Shown: one piece after another, positions 11,440 through 23,131 of the stretch
Numbering within the stretch: position 1 is the stretch's first letter
How the letters are laid out: every line of letters begins with the position of its first letter
Assembly (NCBI GenBank): GCA_945910005.1
Contig: OX246746.1
Span: 24,114,681-24,178,680 of the forward strand
DNA length: 64,000 nt
DNA from: Isoperla grammatica
Lineage: Eukaryota; Arthropoda; Insecta; Plecoptera; Perlodidae
Direction: 5' to 3'
Program-made: the position numbers and the translations under genes
Notes under the pieces: generated by a model
The model's database searches: none
What the model saw: only the letters and a program-made list of their open reading frames with translations
Told to the model about the DNA's origin: nothing

Positions 11440-13696
11440 ATAAACGTAATTGAGAGTGATGATGGGGTCAACCCAGTTAAATATTTAAAACTGGTCGAAC
11501 TCAACAAAACACACAAACTGAATGCACTGATAGATCCTGGTAGTTCCAGCTGTACAATAACCGTTTCCGCAGCTACCCTTTGTGGACTTCCGCTACACCC
11601 GGTAACTACTGAACTCTACGCGTTTGGAAATAAAGACACCCCAGTACTAAAACCCATGGGAAAAATCACTGCCGATCTCTGCATCGATGGCATCGAGGCG
11701 CAAAACATTTCGCTCTTGGTTGTGCCCGACAATGCCCAGGCGATACCCGTGGTTGTTGGTAGAATGTACACTGATCAGGACCACATTGCGTACCTAAAAA
11801 TCGACAATCGCCTTGTGTTAGGATATCGGAATCAAGAACCATTTAAGGACCTCGAAATAGCTCCCCTGGAAACCAAGATAAAACTCACAGTAGCAGAAGA
11901 TACCTGCTTACATAGTAACGCCATAAACTTTGTTTCTGTCAAGAATTCATCGGGAAAAAGTGAAACCTGTCTCCTTCAAGTGGACGATCAATATGAAGGA
12001 TTTTGCAATTTTGAGGATGGTTTAGCGAAAATACCCATGACAACTAATAGGAATGATCCTGTATACCTGAAGCAGGGATAACCTATTGGACAAGCTGAAC
12101 CCGTTGAAGTCGTTGACGATAGTTATGTCTATACCGCATCAATGAAAACAAACGTCGAACATAAACCAATTGAACTTAGTGACATAGCCGACATTCGTCA
12201 TCGTCCAGGCAGCAAAACCGCTCACGCTGACGCCCTAAGCCGTGCTCCTATCGAAGAGAGTTACGACACTTTGGAGCACATTGTAAAACGACCGACTTGG
12301 AATGTTTGTCACCTTGTCTCTACCCGATCAAGTACTTTTGATGCAGCACCATGATGAGGAACTGCAGAAGAAGATAAATATTCTGAGAAAAAGAAAGAAG
12401 ACCGAACGAAAGAAGAACGAAAATCGACGGAAGCCTTTGTGCTGAAGAATCACCTCTTGTACAAAACCTCAAAAGGTAACGATGACACAAAACTATTATA
12501 TGTTGTACCCAAGACAATGCGTAAAAGTATTGTTGTGAAAGCTCATGAGTTGTCAGGCCATTTCGGAGTGGACCGAACGGTAGCAAAGATTATGGAAAAT
12601 TACTGGTTTCCTGGTATCAGACGTTACGTCAAGTTCCACATCAAACACTGTTTTGAATGCCTAACTAGCAAGATACCATCTGGTAAACGACCCGGATTCT
12701 TGAATCCGATTGCGCCTGGTAAACGACCCTTTGGGAATTCTTAATGTCGATCATTTGGGCCCCTTTGTGAGGAGCTCGAAGGGCAATATGTATATATTTC
12801 TAGTCATCGATAACTTCACTAAGTATGTTCATTTGTATGCTGTACGTGACACATCCGCCAAGTATGTACTAAGATGCCTTGAAGGCTTGATCAACGAAAG
12901 AGGACTTCCACTCAGAGTAATAAGTGACCGAGGAAGTTGCTTCACTGCCCGTGCTTTTGAAGAATTTTGTACTAGTCGAGGAATAGCGCACACCCTAAAT
13001 GCTACAAAATGCCCAAGAGCTAATGGACAGATCGAGCGTGTCAATCGTACAATCATGCCAGTTATCGTGTCCTCGATGAATGAAACTACTCATCGTGATT
13101 GGGATGTCCGTCTCAAGGTTGTTGAAAGAGATCTAAATAACTCGTAGAACAAAGCGACAAATAAGACTCCATGTGAGATGTTGTATGGATACCAGCCCAG
13201 GTTCCACGGTGGACTTCAACGAATGGTAACTGATCAAACAGAAAACACCGTCTGGCAGCCGCCGACAGAAATTCAAGCAGCCGCAAGGGAGAACATTCAT
13301 GAGAATCAAGAAAAGATGAAACAACTTTACGATGCTAAATGCTACGCTGCCACGGATTACGATGTAGGTGAATTGGTGATAATGAGAAGAGGACCGATCC
13401 AAACGGGAGAGCCGACCAAGACACAAGACAAATACAGGGGTCCTCTGGTAATCACAGCCAAGCTCCCGAGTAATGTATACCGAGTCTCCCAGCTACAACC
13501 TGAGTCTGGTCGTTTGTATGCATCTACGGCAAATGTCGATCAACTCAAGTCCTGGGGCACCAGAGACGGAGAATGTGTAGACGATGGTGATCCGGCAACC
13601 TCGTCCGGAGATGATGAGTCAGATTCAGGCGTTGCGACTACACGACCCCAGCGAGTGAGCGTGCGCCCGAAACGCCTGGACGACTACGTCTCATAG
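11440..13696 (+). pseudogene. Second Ty3/Gypsy pol remnant: protease and integrase, RT deleted
   Basis: Order: protease region from about 11500, with NALIDPGSSSCTI where the active site should read D(T/S)G, so Thr/Ser is replaced by Pro. Then a Gypsy-type linker to 12081. A jump straight to the end of RNase H (RHRPGSKTAHADALSR, about 12196). Integrase follows: zinc-binding KAHELSGHFGV...HCFECL (12540-12660), then core acidic residues in NVDHLGPF, VISDRGSCFTA and ANGQIERVNR, and a C-terminal GPL(V)I/Y(R)V region to 13600. RT and most of RNase H are missing. A frameshift at about 12735 and a TAG at 13145 break the integrase. No flanking LTRs were recognised. It is nested within the hAT dimerisation remnant. 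Confidence 0.85.
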
Positions 13697-13845
13697 ATTT
13701 AGTTAATTTTAAGCATTTAAGGAATAAGATTTAGTAATAATTAACTAATGTTCTCATAAATACACTCATATTTACTGTAGTTTTGTGTGTCTGTGACCGG
13801 GATTAGTTTTTTTATTAAAAGTTATTAAATAATAAATACATAGCA

Positions 13846-15172
13846 ATGAGTCGTGCAACAACAAGCGGCGTTTGGAAACATTTCGAAAAAAAACGCGGCA
13901 GAAAAAAAAGTCACATGTCGAATGTGTAAAGAAGTGTTATCCCATAACAGTAGTACTAGTACGGGTGCAATGAACAATCACCTGAAATTAAAGCATCCAT
14001 TTCATTTTCATAGTTCTGGTACATCAAAAGCTGCAAACTCAACTGTTCCATCTGGTAATGAAAAAAGTCAACGTCCCATCAGTAACTTTCTCCAACAGCC
14101 CCGTCTGTGTGATAAAAAACGCAGCGATAACATAACTCGGCTTATCACGGCTATGATTGTGAAAGATTTATTGCCCATAAACGTGGTTGTGGGTGAAGGT
14201 TTCATCGAGTGTTTAGCTTATTTAGAACCCGCCTATAAAGTGCCATGCCGAAAAACAGTTACTGCTATTATAAAAAAAATGTATGAAGACAAGCAGAACG
14301 TACTTAAGAAGAAACTAAACGATTTGAAGACGAGCATAACATTGACAACTGACGCGTGGATGTCGATGAATGCAGAGTCCTTCACCAGCGTCACGGCACA
14401 TAACATCGAGGACTGGGAAATGAGAAGTGCAGTCCTATCTACGGCATATGAGAACGTGTCTCACACTGCTCAAAATCTTATGAAGTCTCTAGAAAATACT
14501 ATAGTGGAATATAATCTTGACACTAAGATTCTCAGTTGCGTACATGATAATGCAGCTAACATTAAGGCTGCCGTTAAGGATTGTACTCTTGTTAAAGAAA
14601 GCATTAATTGTGTGGCGCATACACTACAACTGTCAATCAACGCTGGCTTTGACAAATCGCCTGCTCTCTCGAAAGCCATAGCTGCAGGTGGTCGGTTAGT
14701 CGGTCATTTCAAAAAGAGTTACAAAGCAACGGCACACTTAATGAAAACGTAAACATAACATAAACTTATTCAAAGGTGTAAAACACGTTGGAACAGTACT
14801 GGGGATATGTTCGCTCGTCTAGTGGAACAGCGTTTTCCGATAACAGCCGTGTTATCAGATCCTCAAGCAACGAACCTCGGCGAGGCGCGGGTGTTAGAAA
14901 TGCGCGACGAACACTGGGCAATCATGAAAGACATTGGAGAATGTCTTAAATATCTGCAGGTTGCAACAACTGCATTATCGGCAGAGTATTCCGTCACCAT
15001 ATCAACCGTGGCGCCAATATTAATTGCGTTGGCTAACATCCATATGATTCCACTAGAAACAGATAAAAAAAAACAAAAAAAAACAGTATCTAAATCAGTT
15101 TTCAAACCACAGTTACTGTTGTGTTGCTTGAGAATTGTGGGTTACAGTATTACGGATACTTGGGATTATTAA
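13846..15172 (+). pseudogene. hAT-family transposase with BED zinc finger, broken
   Basis: A plausible start ATG at 13846 gives SGVWKHFEK, then a frameshift in an A-tract near 13888. The frame then continues with the BED finger CRMC...NNHLKLKH. The hAT catalytic landmarks follow: TLTTDAWMS (first Asp), SCVHDNAAN (second Asp), INCVAHTLQLS (CxxH), and CKTRWNSTGDMFARLVEQR (Glu region). Two in-frame TAA codons at 14750 and 14756 interrupt it just before that last block. The hATC dimerisation end is missing; reading ends at 15172 in unrelated sequence. It is not the same copy as the dimerisation pieces at 4231 and 21886, because their order is wrong. Confidence 0.85.
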
Positions 15173-15447
15173 TGGGTTTGATCATATGTCACACACACAA
15201 GTCACACCGATGTGGGCTAAGAATACCTTTGTGGGCTTCTTCTCTGCGTCAGCTTGAGGGCTAACCTGGTAGCGATGCTACTCCTATGACAGAATATCAA
15301 CACTTTAGGCACAAGGTTGCATTACTAAACAAATAATATACAGCTAAAAAAAAGAGTTAAATTTGAAATTTGAGCACAAGGATTCAAGAAAGGAAACTAG
15401 AACATGATAATAGTTGGTGATCTGCAAAGTAAACAACACAACGCATC

Positions 15448-15840
15448 CTAATATATCATGCTAATTAACTTTGTTTTACCTTTTCCAGCTTTCTTGCAAG
15501 GCACACACGGTCCATCAAAAATGGTCGGAGTCTTACACATTTCGCAGATCATAACGTCATCCTTGGACCGACCTACACGGACTGGTGAAATGACCTTGTT
15601 GTTGTTGGTTTCAACTGCTGTAGGCCTAAAGAAGTTAGCATGGTAATATACGGAGCCCCTGAACGCGTCGGTAATTGCAACTCCAACTGGCATTCCCACC
15701 AGAGTCCCACGTCTCTTTGGCTGCGAGTAGTGGTTAAACGTTCTTTCGGCAACACTTGCATTGGCTGTCGCCAGATCTTTTGACAAAAACGGTTTGTTTT
15801 CGAAGTCCAGTCTTTTCAATTCATTGTCCATTCTGTCAGC
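15448..15840 (-). CDS. Exon of an unrecognised gene with a CxxC...CxxC zinc ribbon
   Basis: On the minus strand a strong acceptor (TTTATTTTCAG) precedes 131 open codons that read like real protein. They include ADRMDNELKRLDF, RRGTLVGMPVGVAI, then a four-cysteine motif CEMC...CVPC near the C-terminus, ending SMIY-stop. A cryptic donor GGAAAAG/GTAAAA near 15480 could splice it onward instead. The phase (0) matches the donor of the exon-like segment at 17760. Codon use shows none of the decay seen in the neighbouring transposons. I do not recognise the family. Confidence 0.45.
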   Translation of the reverse strand, partial: ADRMDNELKRLDFENKPFLSKDLATANASVAERTFNHYSQPKRRGTLVGMPVGVAITDAFRGSVYYHANFFRPTAVETNNNKVISPVRVGRSKDDVMICEMCKTPTIFDGPCVPCKKAGKGKTKLISMIY

Positions 15841-17759
15841 CTGAAAATAAAGGTAATAAGTTTGGCCATACATCATCTTAAAGAAATTTGACCTTTTTTT
15901 TCTTAAGCCCTTTAGAGCTTGTGGACATCTATGTCATAGGTTCGCCATCACTGCTATAGGCCCATCCAAATACGTACCTAAGTTGCTTTTGTTGCCTTTT
16001 GGTGACATACATTACATACATTTAAGAAAAGTTTTATAAAGTTGACTAGATAACGATTATTCAGCAAATATTATGTAACTCAACCAAACCGAATAATAAA
16101 ATCATATGCACAGGCATTAATATGAAGGTTTTCATCTAGGGTGTTCATGCAAACATGATCCAGATTATTAACCCAATCACAACCTTTTTCTATCACTCAC
16201 TTGAGTGTGACTAGATCCTACAGGTTATTTTGAAAGTAACATAAGGAAAGATTGGGTTGTGTAAAATATTTATAGGCTATTCGTACAATTTGACAAAAGA
16301 AATTATTTGAAAGACAAAAAAGTTAACAAATAGTTGCCTTTTCAGTAATTTTTTGGAAGTAGGCCTAGTTGTCAAATAGTGGCTCCCTATAAAAAAAAGT
16401 TGCCAGACCGCCCTGTAATTTTCATTAACGTGCATTTTATTACTCAGTGGTCCCTATTAACAGTCTTTAGCCAATGCTTGTAGGTAACCCTACTAAACAT
16501 GTTTAGAAATATAAATAAAATAAATACAGTACATTACTAATTTATTGTTACCCATGGATTTAGTTAGGCCTACAAGAACTGATATTTCAGTGTAGTAGGC
16601 TACTTTATACCATTTATTATGTGCTTTGTTGCTATGATGGTTTTAAAGTCCCTGTTGACAATAACATAATCAGTATTGTATAGTTGTCCCAAGACTACCT
16701 TAGACATGCTTTCGTCATAGGCAACTGGTTCGTAGCCAATCAACGATCGGTGTTGGCCCGGATGTGTATCGGCATCGGGCGGTTCGCTGGTTGGCTACGA
16801 CTGCCCCGGATGTGACAAAAGCAGGTGTAAAGTAATCTTGGGTCCACTATACAGGTAGGCTAGATTTAAGACAACTTCCAAAATTAAAAAACTCAAAACC
16901 AGAATTGAACCCTGGGCCTTCTTCATTGGAAACCAGAATAAACCCACTGATCATCACAAAAATATATATAGGCTACCCTTTCTTAAATTGAAATAAGCTG
17001 TAGGCCTAGAGCCCAGTTGTTGAAATGTGCGATAACCACCCCACATCACATATATGAGGACGTTTAATGGGCTTTTAATGAAGACAATTTAGTTCTAAAT
17101 GGTTGCGGAGTCCGATATCTAACCTGGGCCTAGGCTACACACCGAGTTTGACCCAAACCGATTCTGATCGGATTCACTTGAGGAAGTGAGTTGGATTATT
17201 CAATCTGCTTGACTTTAATAGTAGACACAGCACACTTGATTTCCGTTACTGTGCCTAGGCCTAGGCCTAGGCTATGCCTACCATTCGAGCTATAGACCTA
17301 CTCCTGCTTCTGCCTATTTTAATTTTGAGTAAATGGCCAGCTATATATTTGGCAGCCATGTTGGATCAACTTTCAAAGCAGTTTTAATAAAAACGCGGTT
17401 GGTTGACGGCGAGTATTTTAATCCGATTCCTTTGAAACTGATTCGATCAAACCACTTTCGACGTCCTGATAAACGTAGTGGAATGTTCATTAAGAATTAG
17501 CCTACGTGTTGAATCGCGGTAACTGGTTGTTCAGAAATAGGCCTAGGCCTAGCAGTCCGTTCGGCATGGTGAAGAGTGCCTGCTAAGCCTAGCCTAGGCC
17601 ACTGTAGAAGCAAAATTCAGTGAGAAAAGTTAACTAGGCCTAGGCCTAGGCCTAGCCTAGGCCCTAGCCTACCTGTACTTTATTAATGTTCAATACAGTG
17701 TCAACCATATAGCCATAATACTATACGAACTTAAGCCAGATTACCGTCGAAAAACTTAC
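15841..17759 (-). other. Putative intron between the two exon-like segments
   Basis: It holds a MITE (16688-16842) and several AGGCCTAGGCCTAGG runs at about 17255, 17540 and 17637-17665. I found no coding blocks. Confidence 0.35.
16688..16842. mobile_element. MITE with CCCAAGA ends, copy 1
   Basis: The left end CCCAAGACTACCTTAGACAT is mirrored at the right end (minus strand CCCAAGATTACTTTACACCT). Subterminal GTAGCCAA words occur in both arms. A related copy lies in a Rel intron at 40889-41019. Confidence 0.6.
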
Positions 17760-17939
17760 CAACGCAAAGCCAAAGCCAAACCAAAGATTTCCTTCTTTGA
17801 ATGTAACAAGAATGTAACCCGACTCGGCGAGCGAAGTAAGCGTCGTTTGTAATTTGTTCTTCTTCTTCTTTTTCCTCCAACCAGGATTGCAGACTACAGG
17901 TGCACCAACTACTTCAAAAAATAAACATAATAATAACAT
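17760..17939 (-). CDS. Exon-like segment upstream of the zinc-ribbon exon
   Basis: On the minus strand an open frame from about 17939 reads MLLLCLFF..., then WRKKKKKNK, then TFKEGNLWFGFGFAL, and ends at a good donor (GCGTTG/GTAAGT) in phase 0. Joining to 15840 keeps the frame open. The first ATG gives a hydrophobic N-terminus that could be a signal peptide, but an acceptor (TTTTTTGAAG or CACCTGTAG) inside the frame means the true 5' boundary is uncertain. The family is unknown. Confidence 0.35.
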
Positions 17940-18371
17940 GCAAATATAAAACGATGAAAATATGAAGAATGCTCACAATAATATTAGAAAATATTGAGCG
18001 TGAGTGTTCCATTTACATTGTAATACAAAGTAGGCTATGAAATAAGGTTACCAACTCGGCAGAAATGGAATTCCGGACAAAGTCTAATGGCCAGTGTTCA
18101 TTGGATGGAGACAAATGGAGAAACTGCTTTATTTCCAATGCACACAGGGTGCTTACGGAAACCTCTCGAGTTGAAGAGATCGGATGGATCTGGTCACATG
18201 ATGGATTTGATCAGATTCCCTTGATCTCATGTCTGTTTCCGAACGAAAAGTTGTAGTTGTTTATAAATCTAAAAATAATTATAAATCGTGCTTCCGAAAT
18301 TAATCTTATTTAATTTACTTTCTACATGAAATACATCGAAATGTTCTTGAATGTCTTCAAATAATTCTTTA

Positions 18372-18541
18372 TGGTACGCTTATAGTCGATTTACAGCTAC
18401 GCGTTGCGAGCGAAGCGAAGGCGCAAGCTCCAATCAGTGGCCGAGTTTGCGTGAAACTATTAACTTCTTTGCATGAAACTCGGCTGCTGATTGGAGCTCG
18501 TACCCTCGCTTCGCTCGCAACGCGTAGCTGTAAACGTACCA
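18372..18541. mobile_element. CCAAT-hairpin MITE, copy B
   Basis: It runs from TGGTACG to CGTACCA, with TA outside both ends. It has the same palindromic arms as copy A but an extra TATAGTCGAT near the left end. Confidence 0.85.
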
Positions 18542-18692
18542 TAACAGCTACGCGTTGCGAGCGAAGCGAGGGCGCGAGCTCCAATCAGCGGCCGAGTTTC
18601 ATGCAAAGAAGTTAATAGTTTCAAGCAAACTCGGCCGCTGATTGGAGCTCGCGCCCTTGCTTTGCTCACAACGCGTAGCTGTAAACGTAGCA
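18542..18692. mobile_element. CCAAT-hairpin MITE, copy C
   Basis: It directly abuts copy B. It lacks the outer TGGTACG on the left and starts at ACAGCTACGCGTTGCGAGCG. The arms are otherwise near perfect inverted copies. Confidence 0.85.
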
Positions 18693-18694
18693 TA

Positions 18695-18879
18695 ATAGTC
18701 GATTTACAGCTACGCGTTGCGAGCGAAGCGAAGGCGCGAGCTCCAATCAGTGGCCGAGTTTGCCTGAAACTATTAACTTCTTTGCGTGAAACTCGGCCGC
18801 TGATTGGAGCTCGCGCCCTCGCTTCGCTTGCAACGCGTAGCTGTAAATCGACTGTAAACTGTAGCTGTAAATGTACCAT
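18695..18879. mobile_element. CCAAT-hairpin MITE, copy D
   Basis: It follows copy C within a few bases. The left end is GTCGATTTACAGCTACGC, and the right end has a partial terminal duplication (GTAAATCGACTGTAAACTGTAGCTGTAAATGTACCA). Confidence 0.8.
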
Positions 18880-19197
18880 AAATCTCACAAATCCCACATT
18901 GTGCGTCGTCCATGATGGCAATACAGCCTATAGTTTATAGGCGTTAATTTTGAAAAGGCGGTGAAACAGGCTGTGGAGCGAGATCCAACCGGTATAGATG
19001 GTCTAAGCATGGACTTATAATGTTTTTAAGATCCAACCCTACAGATCCTTCTTTTAGCAGGATCACTAAGATCGGATCGGATCACTTGATCGGATGAATC
19101 CGTGAAGGTTTTCGAACAGAGGCCCTTGCAATCTTGTATGTTTCCGAACGAACAGATCCGTTCGGTTCAGCCAGATTAGGGTTTCCGTAAGCACCCA

Positions 19198-20668
19198 CAG
19201 ATGGTTCACTCTACCGGGTGCACACGACCATAGGGTTTGAAAGGTTCAAACCCAATGACACGACTGATCTAAGTTGGCCAACCAACTTTTTGATAAACTT
19301 GATGGACTAGTAATATACCGATCGGTCGCACTACAAAACGACTTGTTGTTGTTGTTAATTCATCCCTTTTTTATTAAACCAGTGGCAAGTCTTCTTCCTC
19401 CATCCTTCCTTCATCATTCACTTTTCTTCTCTTATTCCTCCCTGGTTTTCTTGCTTCCTTCTCCTCCATCACTTCCATCCTCCTCCCTTTCTCTGGACCA
19501 TCGTCTTTCACCTGAGGTCAGTCATGTGCATACCAAGAGTAGTATTGTTAGATAGCGAGAACCTACCGTGTCTCCAACCCAATTCCGTCGGCTCGGCCTC
19601 GAACCCACAGACTCCGAAGTCGACGGTCCCGTAGATGTACTGGGGCGTAACTCTAGGGATGGTTCTCAATAAGGGATCAGGACGTACCAGTTCAAACAGC
19701 TTAGGAATGGATAAGTCTTTGATTCAAACAATAAAGGAACCGTAATTTATTAGATTGACATTTATCCTAACCGTGGCTGAGTAGTAGCGAATCTGTCTAC
19801 GGGTTTCCCTGTACAGCTAAATTTAGAAGTGCCGTCGGAGTGCCTCTACCTTGGTTTCCCAGTGTCCGATCCCAGTCTCCGTGTCCGTCCTGGCCGCGTA
19901 GGTGTTGTCTCGATTGGCGGCCTTCATGTCCACTAGGTCTTGTCCCCTCTTTCTCACTGTTGGATCTTCTCCCGGTCTACCTCGGTGTTGGTCCTCCGTT
20001 CGTTCCGGTCCCCAGTCGAATGCCAAAATGCCCCGAATAATACACGTGTTCCCTTGCACCTAGACTTTCCTACGTCATACCCCAGTCACCCCCCCTCTGC
20101 ATAACGCCGGCTGTCCCCAGTCATAAACTACCAATCAAACTACTTGGTTCGACCCCCTCCCGTGACAATCACGAAAGAGTGGGACCAGGGCTCACTGACG
20201 AAGTCAACGAACTAGCCCCCTCCTGAACCAAACAGTCAGCAAAGTTGCTGCACAAACAGGAAATTATAACCGAACAAGACTGACAAAATAGCCGAGCACA
20301 GCGCATACTTTACGGTGACGATAGTTGTGAAGAAACACACCATGTCACCGTAAAGTATCCATAAATCACGCAATTAAATAAAACAAAGTAAAAATGAAAT
20401 AATGAACAAGTACTGATTTTTACCTCACATAGATATGAGAGTCGACTCTGACTCGACCCGTGATTTATGGAAAGCCAGAGAACAAAGTGACAACCAAACT
20501 TGGTGTTGAATGTATGACGTAAGCACAATTCCCCAAATTGAAAACCCAACCTCCCCATAAAAGGTAACAAAATTTCCCGGGACCCATGGCCAAATTCCTC
20601 ACCCCTCAGCCATATACAGTCTAAAAAGAAGCTACTAAGAGTCATGATCTCCTCAGCACCCTTGTGCC
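19198..20668. other. Unassigned interval with a 15-bp-arm hairpin
   Basis: C-rich, LTR-like composition at 19560-20250, but no coding domain or terminal pair recognised. ATACTTTACGGTGAC (20305-20319) and its exact inverse (20344-20358) form a hairpin with a 24-base loop. Confidence 0.4.
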
Positions 20669-21153
20669 CATGAGATGGGCAGTATTGAAAATACATGTAT
20701 TTGAAATACATTTGTATTTTGTATTTCAAATACTGTGTTTGAAAGTATTTGTATCTTGTATTTCAAAATACTCAACTTTACGGTACCTTTGTATTTTCAA
20801 AATACTCAAAATACATTGTACGCATGGGACGATACATCCAAAGAATTAAGCCTCAAAAAGTAATGTTTAAAAAATAAATGTTTATTTTCCTCCTCGCAAA
20901 AAATCAAATGTAATCGAATTAAAAAAAATTATTTTGAAATTCACGTTTATATATTTACTACTTGCCTACCATTATTTCCAGCGATGTATTTTGTATTTTG
21001 AGTATTTTCAAAATACATAATATGTATTTTTGTATTTGAAATACAAAATTGTCAATGTATTTGTATCTTGTATTTGAAAATACTGTGTTTTGAAGTAGGT
21101 ATTTTGTATTTTGTATTTCAAATACATTTTTTTGAGTATTTTGCCCATCTCTG
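20669..21153. mobile_element. hAT-type MITE, 8-bp target duplication CTTGTGCC
   Basis: CTTGTGCC flanks both ends exactly (20661-20668 and 21154-21161). The ends are CATGAGATGGGCA and, inverted, CAGAGATGGGCAAAATACTC. The interior is built of GTATTTTGAAATAC words on both strands, so it folds extensively. It is 485 bp and non-coding; Tyr/Phe/Lys-rich open frames here are artefacts of that composition. Confidence 0.85.
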
Positions 21154-21445
21154 CTTGTGCCCACCCCTGAAATCCGAATGACATAAACAACATGGCCTAG
21201 AGATCATGCTCCGCAAAAAACGAGATATTTAAAAAATAAACGTTTGAGAATACACAACAAAATATATTCAGAACAAAACAAAAATTTCTTTTCACAGTTC
21301 CTCTTGATTACCATGGACCCCGGAGTCGAACAATTCCTCGGCCCGGAGTCTTCTTCCCTCCGCCGACCCACTGACAGCAGCCAATCCACTCAAGTCAACG
21401 GATCGTCGGTTTGAATACAGCCTCGAGATGCCACAAAAAACCCAC

Positions 21446-21720
21446 ACACACCGGAATAAGGTTTAAGATTTAAAATTTAATATTTTGTTCTAAGGAAAGT
21501 ATTTTCCAAACTGATTTACTAGGATCGCTACCATTGGCCGGATTTATTAAAGCTCGTCTCTCATTGGCTGGGCTAAGAATATTTGGGATTAGAGCTAACA
21601 AGTTGGAATAGTTTCAACTTTCGTCCTAGCCCTTAAATCTTAGGAAGTTATGTGAACTGGATGCTACTAGCTTGATTCAACTTTGTTAAACCTTAGACCT
21701 TAAACCTTATTACGGTGTGT
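21446..21720. mobile_element. 275-bp inverted-repeat MITE (ACACACCG ends)
   Basis: ACACACCGGAATAAGGTTTA at the left is mirrored at the right end, which on the minus strand reads ACACACCGTAATAAGGTTTA. Arms of about 20 bp differ at one position. It sits directly downstream of a minus-strand gag-like fragment. Confidence 0.75.
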
Positions 21721-21729
21721 AAACCGGGC

Positions 21730-21885
21730 TTAACGCTCAATCCATTCCTCCGCATCCTCGACGCCAGGGCGGAACATGCCAGGAGCCACCGTCATACCCG
21801 CCATCGCCTTTTCCACCCTCTGTGACGGAACCGTGCGAGGAACACAAGCGCGCCCTTCCCCACTCCGCAACGACTCGGGAGAATC
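21730..21885 (-). pseudogene. Minus-strand gag-like N-terminal fragment
   Basis: The minus frame reads MAGMTVAPGMFRPGVEDAEEW, the kind of segment (FxGxxxxDAEEWLxxFE) seen near the start of Ty3/Gypsy gag. It is cut by the adjacent MITE. The GC-rich leader abuts the second hATC piece, so this retroelement may be what split that domain. Confidence 0.4.
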
Positions 21886-22020
21886 TAGAAGCTCACCAGC
21901 TGAGAACAGTTTCTCCACACTGCGGCGACTAAAAACCTGGATGAGAACTAAGATGGGCCAGAACAGACTCACTGGTCAATTGTCAGGCTTAGCATTCAAA
22001 GGTCTATGTCAATTAATATA
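21886..22020 (+). pseudogene. hAT transposase C-terminal (hATC) domain, second piece
   Basis: The plus frame reads AENSFSTLRRLKTWMRTKMG, then QNRLTG. This is the diagnostic hATC end (AERSFSTLRRLKTxLRxxMxxxRLxG). It supplies exactly the part missing after LPVSA at about 4400 and has the same strand. A short frame-damaged tail ends in TAG at 22020. Confidence 0.8.
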
Positions 22021-23131
22021 GAAAATGTAATTAACAGGTATGCGAAAGGAAAGAACCGTATACAAGGCTTTGTTTTGTAAATACTACAATTGTTTTTAAT
22101 GAGCAAAGTAATTTCATGAAAGTTTGTTTAAAGTCGATCGATGATAACTGCACATGTAATATAAATCATTCAAATTGTATGTACTGCAAGTTGAGATTAA
22201 GCTTGTGAATATTGTAGAAAAAAATATGCACCTACCGCTATTAGTTTTTTATTTATTGAGTGTTGAAATGCGTTGGAATTCCCTATGTTATACATTGTAA
22301 CTGAACAAAAACCTACACTTTCAATCGTATAACTTTGCGTAGCACCTTCAAAAAGTAATATATTGTAACACATTTTCGTCCTAAATGTAGATAACTTCAT
22401 GACTAACATGAATACGTTTGAAAAAGATGATCGAACGCGATCCGTTTTCGAGATATTCGCGTTGGTGTGTCAATTTTACGTCAAATCTACTCAAGTTAGA
22501 AACTATAAATATACTTTATTAATAAAAAAAAATATATAATTTCAAGAAGTTCAGTATTAAGTGCTACTCACATGTAATAATTCTTGAAATTTAGAATTTA
22601 GAATAAAAAAAAACATTTTTTCATGTCCATTTAATTTGAATAGTTTAGTTGTTGTATTGAATGGGTAGTTCACTTCATCGATCGACTTTAATAAGCAATG
22701 TTAATCATTTTTTTTAACTCAATTTTACATTAAATGCATTTGCATTAGGTTTCATGTTTACTGTTTAGAGTAGCATAGTGTTTTATGACGTGTGTTCGTT
22801 TATACGTCAACATTAGTGACAACTATGTTATTGCTTCACCCAAAATGTAACAATGTCAGTATTGACTGAAAAACTTAAAAATGAATGTATGTACCAATGT
22901 AAAAAAGTGAACAAATAATAAATAAAATAATTAAATAATAATAATAATAATAATAATAAAAAGTATGGTTTGAAAATGTGAGTGATTAAATTAACATAAT
23001 GTACATTACTCCCCAAAACTTGTATATATAGCATGCACTTAAGCCCCTCCCCCCCCCCCCCCCCCATGATAATTGGCAATCGCCTTCCATGAAACCGCCC
23101 CCCCCATAAATCAAGGCTAGATCCGCCCCTG
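22021..23131. other. 3' part of the inner hAT element, non-coding
   Basis: AT-rich sequence follows with a (TAA)n microsatellite at about 22934-22961, then a C-tract (about 23049-23065) and a second shorter one before the right terminus. I found no gene. Confidence 0.5.

Larger units (their letters stand above)
18148..19197. mobile_element. Inverted-repeat element with GGGTGCTTACGGAAACC ends
   Basis: GGGTGCTTACGGAAACC at 18148 recurs as an exact 17-base inverted copy ending near 19195. Both flanks carry GATC-rich sequence with a shared TGTTTCCGAACGAA word. The interior has received three copies of the CCAAT-hairpin MITE. No coding region or clear target duplication was seen. Confidence 0.6.
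4153..23131 (+). mobile_element. Inner hAT-type element with perfect 8-bp target duplication TTCAGTTC
   Basis: The left end is CAGGGGCGGATACAGGG (4153). The right end, read on the minus strand, is CAGGGGCGGATCTAG. The 8-mer TTCAGTTC flanks both sides exactly (4145-4152 and 23132-23139). Two pieces of a plus-strand hAT dimerisation domain (about 4231-4405 and 21886-22020) lie just inside the two ends. The original copy was therefore probably an internally deleted hAT of about 1.5 kb. About 17.4 kb of other elements then accumulated inside its coding remnant. Confidence 0.8.

Noticed and set aside
20664..21193. Tyr/Phe/Lys-rich frames in several phases
   Set aside because: They come from GTATTTTGAAATAC repeats of the hAT MITE at 20669-21153.
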